A DNA stretch of 5,041 nucleotides from a bacterium (GTDB lineage Bacteria > DRYD01 > JALUEN01), in contig JALUEN010000070.1 of NCBI GenBank assembly GCA_027052755.1, positions 1 through 5,041 on the forward strand, read 5' to 3'. This document shows, piece after piece, positions 1 through 4,573 of this stretch. The position numbers were made by a program, and so were the translations under genes. The stretch's first letter is position 1, and every line of letters begins with the position of its first letter. Below the pieces are notes generated by a model, which was not told where the DNA came from, made no database searches, and was given only the letters and a program-made list of their open reading frames with translations.

Positions 1-67
1 TAGGATATGTCTCAGGAAACTTGCCCATGAGGGTTTCCTGCCTGGCGTGAAGAAGGCTAGCTGGTAA
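1..67 (+). CDS. rpsN: 30S ribosomal protein S14, zinc-binding type (3' end only)
   Basis: This is the C-terminal end of ribosomal protein S14, a small-subunit head protein that binds 16S rRNA. The frame reads [21 protein letters not shown] and stops with TAA at 65-67, with base 1 being the last base of the preceding codon. The ending LPGVKKASW is diagnostic of the short, zinc-binding S14 (type Z, about 61 residues). The cysteine encoded at 8-10 fits the last ligand of its C-x2-C...C-x2-C zinc ribbon, and base 1 (T) is compatible with the cysteine codon expected three residues earlier. The remainder lies outside the window. The next gene, rpsH, starts 31 bases after the stop, as in the usual spc operon order rplE-rpsN-rpsH-rplF. 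Confidence 0.95.
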   Translation, partial: RICLRKLAHEGFLPGVKKASW

Positions 68-98
68 CTTTGAAATATTCCTGAAGGAGGGAAGGGAG

Positions 99-494
99 AT
101 GTTATCTGATCCTATCGCTGACATGCTAACCAGGATAAGAAATGCTAACATGGTTTATAAGGAATACGTTGATATGCCTAGCTCTAAGTTTAAGGTGGCT
201 ATAGCTGATGTGCTTAAGAGAGAGGGGTATATAAAGGGATACGAGGTCCTGAGAGGACCTGATGGCAAGGATACCCTTAGGATTTACCTTAAATACATCG
301 GCAAGAAGAGGGTAATTAACCACATTAAGAGGATAAGTAAGCCTGGTAGGAGGCTATACTACTCTGTCAAGAAGATGCCCAGAGTCTTGAGCGGATTAGG
401 TATCCTGATATTAACCACATCTAAGGGAGTTTTGAGCGATAGAGAAGCTAAAAGACTTAACGTAGGAGGAGAGCCTATAGCTGAGGTCTGGTAG
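99..494 (+). CDS. rpsH: 30S ribosomal protein S8
   Basis: S8 is a primary 16S rRNA-binding protein needed to assemble the central domain of the small subunit. In Escherichia coli it also represses the spc operon, but no such regulatory site can be recognised here. At 131 residues the length is normal. The N-terminus, [13 protein letters not shown] at residues 4-16, is the classic S8 start. The C-terminal rRNA-binding half carries [12 protein letters not shown] at 99-110 and ends in [11 protein letters not shown], close to the family signature. The start is set by a strong Shine-Dalgarno, AAGGAGG at 84-90, eight bases before the ATG. The gene lies between rpsN and rplF in the expected operon order, with a 33-base gap to rplF. 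Many AGG/AGA arginine and ATA isoleucine codons are present, as elsewhere in the window. Confidence 0.98.
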   Translation: MLSDPIADMLTRIRNANMVYKEYVDMPSSKFKVAIADVLKREGYIKGYEVLRGPDGKDTLRIYLKYIGKKRVINHIKRISKPGRRLYYSVKKMPRVLSGLGILILTTSKGVLSDREAKRLNVGGEPIAEVW

Positions 495-527
495 AGAGGA
501 GAAGTATTGTAACAGGAGGGATGATTT

Positions 528-1073
528 ATGTCCAAGATAGGTAAGAGACCAATAGATATACCCAGTGGTGTCTCAGTTCAAATATTAGAAGATGAGGTTA
601 TCGTTAAGGGGCCAAAGGGTGAGCTGAGGAAGAAGTACAGACCTGAGTTCGTGGAGATAGTTCAGGAAGATAATAAGATAATCGTTAAGCCAAAAGGTGA
701 TCGCAAGAGGTTCAGGAGAATGCACGGTACCACCAGAGCTATAATAAACAACATGGTAACAGGAGTTACTAAGGGATTCAGGAAGGTCCTGCTAGTCAGA
801 GGTATGGGATATAAAGTATTCCAAAAAGGAAAATCCATTGATATCCAGGTTGGATATTCTCACCCTGTGATATACGAGCCTCCAGAGGGTATAACCCTGA
901 AAGTGGAAGGTAACAATAAGATCATCGTAGAGGGCATAGATAAGGAGTTAGTGGGACTAGTAGCAGCTCAGATAAGAGCTATAAGACCCCCAGATGCCTA
1001 CAAAGGAAAAGGTATAATATATGAGGGAGAGGTTCTCAAGCTTAAACCAGGAAAAGCTGGAAAGGCTAAGTAG
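528..1073 (+). CDS. rplF: 50S ribosomal protein L6
   Basis: L6 binds 23S rRNA near the sarcin-ricin loop and the base of the L7/L12 stalk, where translation factors dock. It is 181 residues long, the usual size, with two similar alpha/beta domains (about 1-82 and 83-181). The N-terminus MSKIGKRPIDIP and the signature PDAYKGKGI at 155-163 (normally PEPYKGKGI) identify it, and KKYRPE and RRMHGTTRAIINN are also typical. The C-terminus is lysine-rich. AGGAGG at 514-519 sits eight bases before the ATG at 528. An earlier ATG at 521 is out of frame and stops after seven codons, so 528 is the start. In most bacteria rplR and rpsE follow; here a cell-wall gene follows instead. Confidence 0.98.
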   Translation: MSKIGKRPIDIPSGVSVQILEDEVIVKGPKGELRKKYRPEFVEIVQEDNKIIVKPKGDRKRFRRMHGTTRAIINNMVTGVTKGFRKVLLVRGMGYKVFQKGKSIDIQVGYSHPVIYEPPEGITLKVEGNNKIIVEGIDKELVGLVAAQIRAIRPPDAYKGKGIIYEGEVLKLKPGKAGKAK

Positions 1074-1085
1074 TAACTAACAGGT

Positions 1086-1113
1086 TAATTAAGAATTTGT
1101 TAGAGCTTAATTA
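1086..1113 (+). repeat. AT-rich inverted repeat between rplF and the SEDS gene
   Basis: TAATTAAG at 1086-1093 is repeated in inverted form as CTTAATTA at 1106-1113, giving a perfect 8-bp stem with a 12-base loop. The stem is AT-rich and no T-run follows, so it is not a typical intrinsic terminator. Its right arm touches AGGGGT (1113-1118), the only Shine-Dalgarno-like sequence before the GTG at 1123. As RNA it could partly mask that site; as DNA it could be a binding site. AT-rich palindromes arise easily by chance, so a function is only a suggestion. Confidence 0.4.
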
Positions 1114-1122
1114 GGGGTCCTT

Positions 1123-2295
1123 GTGAGTGAGAACGCAGTTTCTAAGCGTTTAGAATGGGTTATAGCCCTAATTTGGCTTATCCTAGTCCTAACAGGAGCT
1201 TTTATTGTAGGTACTATATCACATCCGCTAAGGACTCCAGGAGATTTCCTCTTAGCTCTGCTATCTCCTAGAGCGCTTAAGATGATAATCCTCTCAGCCC
1301 TAGGTGCTTTCCTAGGGTGGAGCCTTAGGAGGCTACCACCTAACTTTACCTTGAACCTGGCACCAATCCTACATTGGGGTGCTACCTTCCTGGTAGGAGC
1401 TGTTTTCTTATACGGAGTTGTCTCCCATGGAGCTAGGAGATGGATAGCTATTGGAGGTTTTTCATTTCAACCATCTGAGCTAGTAAAAGTAACTTTTATC
1501 CTCCTAGCTGCTAAGTACCTAGGATTTGACTACGCTATTTTATCCATGGATCCTAAATATGCTAACTCACAAAGTTATTCAAGTCGTCGCTTTGCTAACT
1601 GGTTTAAGGTGTTAGTGGCTTTCTCTATCCCAGCGGTTCTGATCCTACTACAGCCTGATCTAGGAACCACGTTAGTTTTGTACTTCGTCTTCGCTATTTT
1701 AAGCTATATTTATGGCTGGAATCCTCTCCTAATTATAGGAGTTACTTTCCTTGGTGGAGTTCTTGGGTTTAAGTTCCTAAAAGAGTACCAGCTCAAGAGG
1801 ATCTTAGTGTTCTTGGATCCGTATAAGGATCCGCAGGGTGCTGGATGGAACGTGATCCAATCTATGAACGCTATAGGTAGTGGTGGCTTGAGTGGAGTGG
1901 GGATGGGAAAAGGTCAGTTGAGCAGATTAGGATTCGTCCCAGAGGTTCACACTGATTTCATAATGGCTTTCATCGGGGAGGAGTGGGGATTTCTTGGGGT
2001 AGCTTTCATCCTAGCTATGGAGCTACTGTTAATACTTCTATTGCTAGCGTTCGCTTTGAGGGATAGGGAGGGATACAAGTTAACCCCTGCAAGGGTTTTC
2101 GCTGTTGGGATAGCATCACTTCTGTTTATACACACCCTTGAAAACTCAGCAATGTGTGTCTCAATGCTTCCGGTTACAGGTTTAACTATGCCGTTTATAA
2201 GCTACGGGGGAACTAGCGCTTTTACTTTCTCACTAGGTATCTGGATGGCCTTAAGTCTCTTTAACGCCGAGAGGGAGATACTCTTGGAAGTTTAA
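1123..2295 (+). CDS. rodA: SEDS-family peptidoglycan glycosyltransferase, RodA/FtsW type
   Basis: This is a polytopic inner-membrane protein of the SEDS family, which polymerises lipid II into glycan strands with a partner class B penicillin-binding protein. At 390 residues it has the normal length, with about ten hydrophobic segments. Family blocks are intact: GARRW (103-107), QPSE (116-119), QPDLGT (177-182), LDPYKDPQGAGWNVIQS (231-247), PEVHTDF (273-279; D278 should be the essential aspartate), GEE (285-287) and PFISYGG (357-363). GAGWNVIQS and LGFVPEVHTDFI lean towards RodA (elongation), while GVGMG recalls FtsW/SpoVE (division), so the subfamily is not certain. The start is GTG: an in-frame TAA at 1108-1110 rules out anything earlier, and AGGGGT at 1113-1118 is a modest Shine-Dalgarno. 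It follows rplF by 49 bases in the same direction and probably extends that operon. No partner PBP is visible. Confidence 0.93.
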   Translation: MSENAVSKRLEWVIALIWLILVLTGAFIVGTISHPLRTPGDFLLALLSPRALKMIILSALGAFLGWSLRRLPPNFTLNLAPILHWGATFLVGAVFLYGVVSHGARRWIAIGGFSFQPSELVKVTFILLAAKYLGFDYAILSMDPKYANSQSYSSRRFANWFKVLVAFSIPAVLILLQPDLGTTLVLYFVFAILSYIYGWNPLLIIGVTFLGGVLGFKFLKEYQLKRILVFLDPYKDPQGAGWNVIQSMNAIGSGGLSGVGMGKGQLSRLGFVPEVHTDFIMAFIGEEWGFLGVAFILAMELLLILLLLAFALRDREGYKLTPARVFAVGIASLLFIHTLENSAMCVSMLPVTGLTMPFISYGGTSAFTFSLGIWMALSLFNAEREILLEV

Positions 2296-2308
2296 CCCTC
2301 ACTGAGGA

Positions 2309-2338
2309 ATAAGAAAGAAAAGCCCCTTCAGGGGGCTT
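2309..2338 (-). terminator. Intrinsic terminator of the minus-strand unit (ogt and micropeptide)
   Basis: AAGCCCC at 2320-2326 and GGGGCTT at 2332-2338 form a 7-bp GC-rich stem with a five-base loop. Read on the minus strand, the stem is followed by a T-rich tract (TTCTTTCTT, complement of 2311-2319), the layout of a Rho-independent terminator. On the plus strand no T-run follows, so the signal belongs to leftward transcripts, though the same stem may also slow the convergent SEDS transcript, whose stop codon is about 25 bases before it. Confidence 0.8.
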
Positions 2339-2376
2339 AGTCAGGATATACACTAGATCAGCCAGCTATAAGTGCT

Positions 2377-2439
2377 TTATATGATCTTCTCGTTCTCTAG
2401 AACTAGGAAGAACACTAACGCTAATAACCACCACCACAT
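2377..2439 (-). CDS. Putative 20-residue membrane micropeptide (MWWWLL...)
   Basis: A short open frame encodes MWWWLLALVFFLVLENEKII. Residues 2-14 are entirely hydrophobic, opening with three tryptophans, and the tail ENEKII is charged, which suggests a short membrane-inserted or membrane-associated peptide. Its support is the ribosome-binding site: on the minus strand GGGGGTGA (2445-2452) lies five bases before the ATG, close to the AGGAGGTGA seen before the 118-residue gene at 4013-4369. The ATG is 38 bases after the ogt stop codon and the frame ends before the terminator at 2309-2338, so it would be the last gene of that unit. No family is recognised. It may instead be a chance frame in a 3' untranslated region, since a frame of this length is common by chance; the Shine-Dalgarno and the composition are the reasons to list it. 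Confidence 0.5.
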   Translation of the reverse strand: MWWWLLALVFFLVLENEKII

Positions 2440-2452
2440 ACCTTTCACCCCC

Positions 2453-2467
2453 ACAATTAGGAATTGT
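2453..2467 (-). repeat. Short inverted repeat just upstream of the micropeptide ribosome-binding site
   Basis: ACAATT (2453-2458) and AATTGT (2462-2467) form a perfect 6-bp stem with a three-base loop. In minus-strand RNA this hairpin ends one base before the GGGGGTGA that would serve the micropeptide. It is AT-rich and weak. It could separate ogt from the micropeptide or mark a processing site, or it may mean nothing. Confidence 0.3.
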
Positions 2468-2477
2468 AATCTAGGTT

Positions 2478-2981
2478 CTACTTATAACCTACTCTTCCTG
2501 CTAGTGATCGCTCCTTAAAACTACTTTCCCAGTTAAGCAAGGCTCTCTTTATCTCCTCACCCTGGGAATACCCGCCTAACCCGGTTCTTGAGACCACACG
2601 ATGGCAGGGAATTATAATGGGAAACTTATTTAGCTTCATCGCTAAACCTACTGCTCTAGGATAGCTTCCAGCTCTTCTCGCTAGCTCTCCGTAAGTGATC
2701 CTATCTCCAAATGGTACCTTTAGGAGCTCCCTGTAGATCCTCTCAGCCCATGGTAGTTTTGAGATGTTATCTTTTAGGGCATGGTTTACCAGCTCATCAG
2801 CTGGCTTCCACCTGCCTCTGTTGTAATCACTTATTAGCTCCTCTAAATAAAAAATAAAGGGGGAGCGACTTAAGCCCCCCCTTATCCGAACTTCTAGATC
2901 CTCTCCTAGGCTTTCCTCTATCTCTAAGTTTAGGGCTACTAGCTCCCCTTCCTCAAACCTCGGCACTAGATATATCAACAT
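2478..2981 (-). CDS. ogt: O6-alkylguanine-DNA alkyltransferase (methylated-DNA--protein-cysteine methyltransferase)
   Basis: This suicide repair protein removes alkyl groups from O6 of guanine by moving them onto its own cysteine. It is 167 residues long, normal for the Ogt class. The less conserved N-terminal domain covers about 1-75. The C-terminal DNA-binding domain (about 82-155) has the active site IPCHRVV, with nucleophile C126 and H127. By comparison with human MGMT, the arginine finger is R109 (PRAVGLAM), the hinge asparagine N118, the nucleotide-flipping tyrosine Y97 (TYGELA), the Cys-His-Glu glutamate E152, and GLGGYS at 134-139. The ATG at 2981 is chosen by length and frame; no Shine-Dalgarno precedes it, which is odd here. 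It begins 47 bases after the glycine-zipper gene with no terminator between. A weak minus-strand -10-like TATCAT (2999-3004) could give it its own short-leader transcript. A terminator-like hairpin lies inside the gene at 2857-2883. Confidence 0.95.
   Translation of the reverse strand: MLIYLVPRFEEGELVALNLEIEESLGEDLEVRIRGGLSRSPFIFYLEELISDYNRGRWKPADELVNHALKDNISKLPWAERIYRELLKVPFGDRITYGELARRAGSYPRAVGLAMKLNKFPIIIPCHRVVSRTGLGGYSQGEEIKRALLNWESSFKERSLAGRVGYK
2844..2883 (-). terminator. Terminator-like hairpin inside the ogt coding sequence
   Basis: CCCCCTT at 2877-2883 and AAGGGGG at 2857-2863 form a 7-bp stem with a 13-base loop. In minus-strand RNA the stem is followed at once by a T-rich stretch (T, A, six T, A, three T, A). 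This has the shape of an intrinsic terminator, at about codons 33-47 of ogt, coding RGGLSRSPFIFYLEE. The loop is long, and a translating ribosome would normally prevent folding. It may be a by-product of the codons used. If it works, it would cut ogt transcripts when translation is weak. Confidence 0.35.
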
Positions 2982-3028
2982 AACTAACTGTTAACTCAAT
3001 GATAGCTGGTTTGATGTCTAATTTTAGT

Positions 3029-3895
3029 TTAATAGTGGTAGTGAACGTACTTAGCCATCTTTGTGATAAACTTCCTCCCAGCTTTTCCTATCAGACCTAT
3101 TCCCTCTAATGCTTTCTGAGCGCCTTCCTCTACTCCGTACCTTATTACCCCTCCTATATAACCTAGGCCTTTACCTAGAACTTTGCCAACTGGTTTACCT
3201 ACAACCATTCCCACTTCGACTCCTCCAAGAGCTCCTAAGAAACCACCTAGTGCCATACCTATTGGCCCACCTAACAGTGCTCCTCCTATCGCTCCTGCTA
3301 GCCCACCGTAGAAGCCGGTAATTACACCTCCAGCTATCTGACCAGCTGTCTCTCCAACTTCTTCACCAGCTTCAGCAGCTTTGGTAGCAGAGCCTTTCAG
3401 TGTGTTGATACCATGCTCTTTTTGATGTCTGTCTATAGCTTCTGCGCCTTTCTTAGCGTATTTACCTATGTGGAAGGCGGTAGCTCCTGTTATACCTGCA
3501 GCGGCTCCCATAGCTGCTCCTGTATACTTGCCTAGTGGTTCTCCCACCTTTTCAGCTACTTCTCCTCCGAACCTCTTGTTTGCTAGGTAAGTTACTCCTG
3601 CGCCGATCGCTGCTCCAATGGGTCCCCCGATCGCTGCTCCAGCTGCTGCTCCCGCAGCCGTCCATATTAAACCACTACCGAACAACTTGCTTCCTGCTCT
3701 CCTGCCTGCTTTTTTCCCCGCGGCGATACCTACCTTTGTTGATTTGACGAAGCTGTCCGCTATGTATCGGGTCTCCTGTTGGGTTTCCTCTCTTCTGATC
3801 GCTTCCTTAACCTCTTTCTTTACATGTGATATACCACTGGTTACCTTAGACTTTATTGCTCCTAGCCCGCTTCTTATCCTATCCACAAATCCCAT
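3029..3895 (-). CDS. Glycine-zipper membrane protein with an internal duplication, function unknown
   Basis: I do not recognise a named family. The 288-residue product has a basic, amphipathic N-terminal helix (about 1-38, GFVDRIRSGLGAIKSKV...), then two glycine/alanine-rich blocks at about 75-135 and 184-250 with closely spaced GxxxG, typical of tightly packed membrane helices. The blocks look like copies: GGPIG at 90-94 and 209-213 is followed 23-27 residues on by VGxPxGK (117-123 and 232-238). A charged, helix-prone linker (about 146-183) separates them, and the tail is basic, ending YVHYHY. No signal peptide or cysteine is present. Minus-strand AAGGAGG (3906-3912), ten bases before the ATG, supports the start. 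It lies 117 bases after a same-strand gene whose product also ends in a glycine-rich membrane hairpin, so the two may act together. Possible roles include a pore or membrane-perturbing protein, an envelope scaffold, or a phage-like structural protein; none can be shown. Confidence 0.85.
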   Translation of the reverse strand: MGFVDRIRSGLGAIKSKVTSGISHVKKEVKEAIRREETQQETRYIADSFVKSTKVGIAAGKKAGRRAGSKLFGSGLIWTAAGAAAGAAIGGPIGAAIGAGVTYLANKRFGGEVAEKVGEPLGKYTGAAMGAAAGITGATAFHIGKYAKKGAEAIDRHQKEHGINTLKGSATKAAEAGEEVGETAGQIAGGVITGFYGGLAGAIGGALLGGPIGMALGGFLGALGGVEVGMVVGKPVGKVLGKGLGYIGGVIRYGVEEGAQKALEGIGLIGKAGRKFITKMAKYVHYHY

Positions 3896-3905
3896 AACCC
3901 TCTAA

Positions 3906-3912
3906 CCTCCTT
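3906..3912 (-). promoter_or_regulatory. Shine-Dalgarno of the glycine-zipper gene
   Basis: Minus-strand AAGGAGG ends ten bases before the ATG at 3895, slightly longer than the usual spacing. It is the same heptamer that precedes rpsH, and it argues that this glycine-rich frame is a real gene although the opposite strand also carries long open frames. Confidence 0.8.
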
Positions 3913-3972
3913 GTCTAGGCTTTTATCCCCTCTATTTAAACTTAGCCTTTCTCCTCTAGAAAATCCAGGGAG

Positions 3973-4012
3973 AAACCTTGGAGGTTTGTAAAAATTAGAT
4001 TAACAAGGTTAA
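3973..4012 (-). repeat. Two small hairpins between the 118- and 288-residue genes
   Basis: Right after the stop of the upstream gene, minus-strand RNA can form TTAAC/GTTAA (4008-4012 with 4000-4004, three-base loop), followed by a T-rich stretch that includes five consecutive T. Twelve bases further on it can form AAACCT/AGGTTT (3982-3987 with 3973-3978, loop CCA). Both stems are short and AT-rich. They may act as a weak terminator or mRNA processing signal that lowers expression of the downstream gene. No convincing promoter was seen in the rest of this 117-base gap. Confidence 0.3.
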
Positions 4013-4369
4013 TTAATCGTCATTCAGGAGCTCTTTTCCTAAAAATAGACCTCCAAAAGCTAGGATCCCGCCTAGAACAGGTTGCCCGTGTATGGCTAGA
4101 GCTGCTCCTAGAACTACGAACCCTACCTTAACTGCTATGTCTAAGAAGGAACTCTTATCCTCTCTCTCCTCTGCTGGCCTCCACTGTCCCCCTGTAATAT
4201 AGGAGTAATAATCATTTATCGCTTGCTGATCTCCGTGAAAGAAGGAGGGGGCTTTAGGTGTGAACTCTGGCTCCTGAGCCTGCTCTCCTCTCGTTACCTT
4301 CACCTTTTGAAGGTTATCTACGCTGTGAGTTATCCTACCTTTCCTAGGTAAATTCCCCTCTATCCTCAT
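4013..4369 (-). CDS. Small protein with C-terminal glycine-rich membrane hairpin, function unknown
   Basis: No family is recognised. The 118-residue product has a hydrophilic, probably flexible N-terminal half (about 1-50, basic then rich in E, P and Q), a short aromatic block NDYYSYITGGQW at 52-63, a charged stretch PAEEREDK, and two hydrophobic segments at about 76-94 and 97-112 joined by a tight turn (HGQPVLGG). It ends in LLNDD. This predicts a two-helix membrane anchor with the N-terminal part in the cytoplasm, although topology cannot be proved here. There is no signal peptide. Translation should be efficient: a full AGGAGGTGA lies six bases before the ATG. It heads the minus-strand series, upstream of the glycine-zipper gene and divergent from the PilZ-like gene. 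The shared direction and shared glycine-rich membrane helices suggest a functional pair with its neighbour; that is inference. Confidence 0.8.
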   Translation of the reverse strand: MRIEGNLPRKGRITHSVDNLQKVKVTRGEQAQEPEFTPKAPSFFHGDQQAINDYYSYITGGQWRPAEEREDKSSFLDIAVKVGFVVLGAALAIHGQPVLGGILAFGGLFLGKELLNDD

Positions 4370-4375
4370 AACTAT

Positions 4376-4384
4376 TCACCTCCT
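4376..4384 (-). promoter_or_regulatory. Near-perfect Shine-Dalgarno of the 118-residue gene
   Basis: Minus-strand AGGAGGTGA, complementary to nine bases of the usual bacterial anti-Shine-Dalgarno, lies six bases before the ATG at 4369. It is the strongest ribosome-binding site in the window and fixes the start. Confidence 0.85.
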
Positions 4385-4401
4385 GGTTGTCCTTCAAGAG
4401 A

Positions 4402-4429
4402 ATATTATCTAATGTTTTTAGTAAAGCAA
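4402..4429 (-). promoter_or_regulatory. Possible sigma-70-type promoter for the minus-strand unit
   Basis: On the minus strand TTGCTT (4424-4429) and TAATAT (4402-4407) are separated by 16 bases, matching TTGACA/TATAAT at three and four of six positions. Transcription would begin about 25 bases before the ATG at 4369, leaving room for the AGGAGGTGA. The surroundings are AT-rich, so such matches occur easily; GATAAT, just upstream of TAATAT, is an alternative -10. Confidence 0.35.
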
Positions 4430-4462
4430 TGTGCTAAATGTTAATTTTTGTTTAAGTCATCT

Positions 4463-4485
4463 AAAAAATCTCCATTTAAGGGAGA
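4463..4485 (-). terminator. Possible small terminator in the divergent intergenic region
   Basis: TCTCC (4469-4473) and GGAGA (4481-4485) form a 5-bp stem with a seven-base loop. In minus-strand RNA six T follow directly. The stem is short, so efficiency is doubtful. It lies upstream of the proposed minus-strand promoter and could stop leftward antisense transcripts before the 118-residue gene, or belong to a leader if the true promoter lies further right. Confidence 0.3.
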
Positions 4486-4503
4486 GCTAGGAGGGTTTTG
4501 CTT

Positions 4504-4524
4504 AAGAGGTTATCTCCTCTTTTT
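4504..4524 (+). repeat. Hairpin in the presumed leader of the PilZ-like gene
   Basis: AAGAGG (4504-4509) pairs with CCTCTT (4516-4521) around a six-base loop, followed on the plus strand by TTT then CTAG. It resembles a weak intrinsic terminator about 50 bases before the ATG at 4574. An upstream AGGAG (4489-4493) could pair instead with CTCCT (4514-4518), so two alternative folds are possible, as in an attenuator. Both are short and this may be chance. No convincing plus-strand promoter was found in 4370-4573. Confidence 0.3.
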
Positions 4525-4573
4525 CTAGAAGTTCTTTTAGTGGTTTACATACCCTTTTAGGGGGGATGAGAGC

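Noticed and set aside
126..323. Minus-strand frame opposite rpsH
   Set aside because: It is fully inside and antisense to S8; a chance frame.
1947..2135. Minus-strand frame opposite the SEDS gene
   Set aside because: It lies antisense to conserved SEDS motifs and has no family features.
2362..3009. Inverted copies of an 8-mer (CCAGCTAT / ATAGCTGG) flanking ogt and the micropeptide, suggesting a mobile unit
   Set aside because: Only eight bases match exactly, flanking similarity is slight, no target duplication or transposase is seen, and such 8-mer pairs are expected by chance in 5 kb.
3109..3905. Plus-strand open frames of 70-95 codons opposite the glycine-zipper gene
   Set aside because: They are antisense to a well-supported gene with a strong Shine-Dalgarno. 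Their leucine-, alanine- and proline-rich composition is what the complement of Gly/Ala/Thr codons gives, and I saw no ribosome-binding site for them.
1083..4016. GGTTAATTAA present both after rplF and at the end of the 118-residue gene, as a shared regulatory site
   Set aside because: It is AT-rich, partly palindromic (TTAATTAA), and the second copy overlaps a stop codon rather than a promoter; chance is the simpler explanation.
4160..4216. Similarity between NDYYSYITGGQWRPAEE in the 118-residue protein and SDYNRGRWKPADE in Ogt, suggesting shared ancestry
   Set aside because: The match is a few scattered residues in a low-complexity context; the Ogt stretch is part of its N-terminal domain and the rest of the proteins is unrelated.
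4412..4444. Short plus-strand frame MFLVKQCAKC in the divergent gap
   Set aside because: Ten codons, no Shine-Dalgarno, in AT-rich sequence; nothing supports translation.
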